Of a DNA stretch of 64,000 nucleotides, positions 64,000-64,000 are shown piece after piece. This DNA comes from Epinephelus fuscoguttatus (Eukaryota; Chordata; Actinopteri; Perciformes; Serranidae), in assembly GCF_011397635.1 (NCBI RefSeq), contig NC_064772.1, positions 12,601,035 to 12,665,034 on the forward strand, written 5' to 3'. Each line of letters starts with the position of its first letter. Position 1 is the stretch's first letter. The notes beneath the pieces were generated by a model. The model was not told the DNA's origin. It saw only the letters and a list, made by a program, of their open reading frames with translations, and ran no database searches. The translations under genes and the position numbers were made by a program.

Positions 64000-64000
64000 A

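Overview
The window is vertebrate nuclear DNA, almost certainly from a ray-finned (teleost) fish. Genes are split by GT-AG introns, CA/GT microsatellites and tRNA-derived SINEs are abundant, short TTAA-flanked and other inverted-repeat DNA elements occur every few kilobases, and the Toll-like receptor belongs to the TLR13/22/23 group typical of fish. I cannot name the species.

Four protein-coding genes can be supported, and three of them are innate-immune. (1) 10433-16110 (+): a TLR22/13-like receptor in three coding exons (960 residues), with a probable upstream 5' exon ending at 9120 next to PU.1/IRF-type motifs. (2) 19369-20949 (-): a four-exon CC chemokine of CCL20 type (109 residues), with a textbook kappa-B site and a TATA-like element upstream. 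(3) 34403-37594 (+): a three-exon, 85-residue CC chemokine resembling CCL27/CCL28. Its exons are very short, and I assembled it by matching splice phase. (4) 48172 to beyond 63938 (-): the 3' half of map3k15 (ASK3), 11 coding exons running from the kinase APE motif to the SAM-like C-terminus; the rest lies to the right of the window. The TLR and the CCL20-like gene converge, the two chemokines point away from each other, and the CCL28-like gene converges with map3k15. A TLR, two chemokines that such receptors could induce, and a stress MAP3K therefore lie within about 54 kb. That is a co-location, not proof of joint regulation.

The rest is repeat-rich intergenic or intronic DNA. 1-9000 holds microsatellites and old repeats. 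21.2-34.2 kb holds SINEs, inverted-repeat elements, one copy of a 1-kb Helitron-like repeat, and a segmental duplication broken up by insertions just upstream of the CCL28-like gene. 38-48 kb holds a 16-bp minisatellite arranged in two opposed arms, an element carrying a piece of a RecQ-type helicase, and a hAT element containing a second transposon. The map3k15 introns hold the inverted second copy of the Helitron-like repeat, a LINE reverse-transcriptase relic, a SINE inserted in a local duplication, and three inverted-repeat elements. No tRNA genes, rRNA genes, CRISPR arrays or bacterial features were seen.
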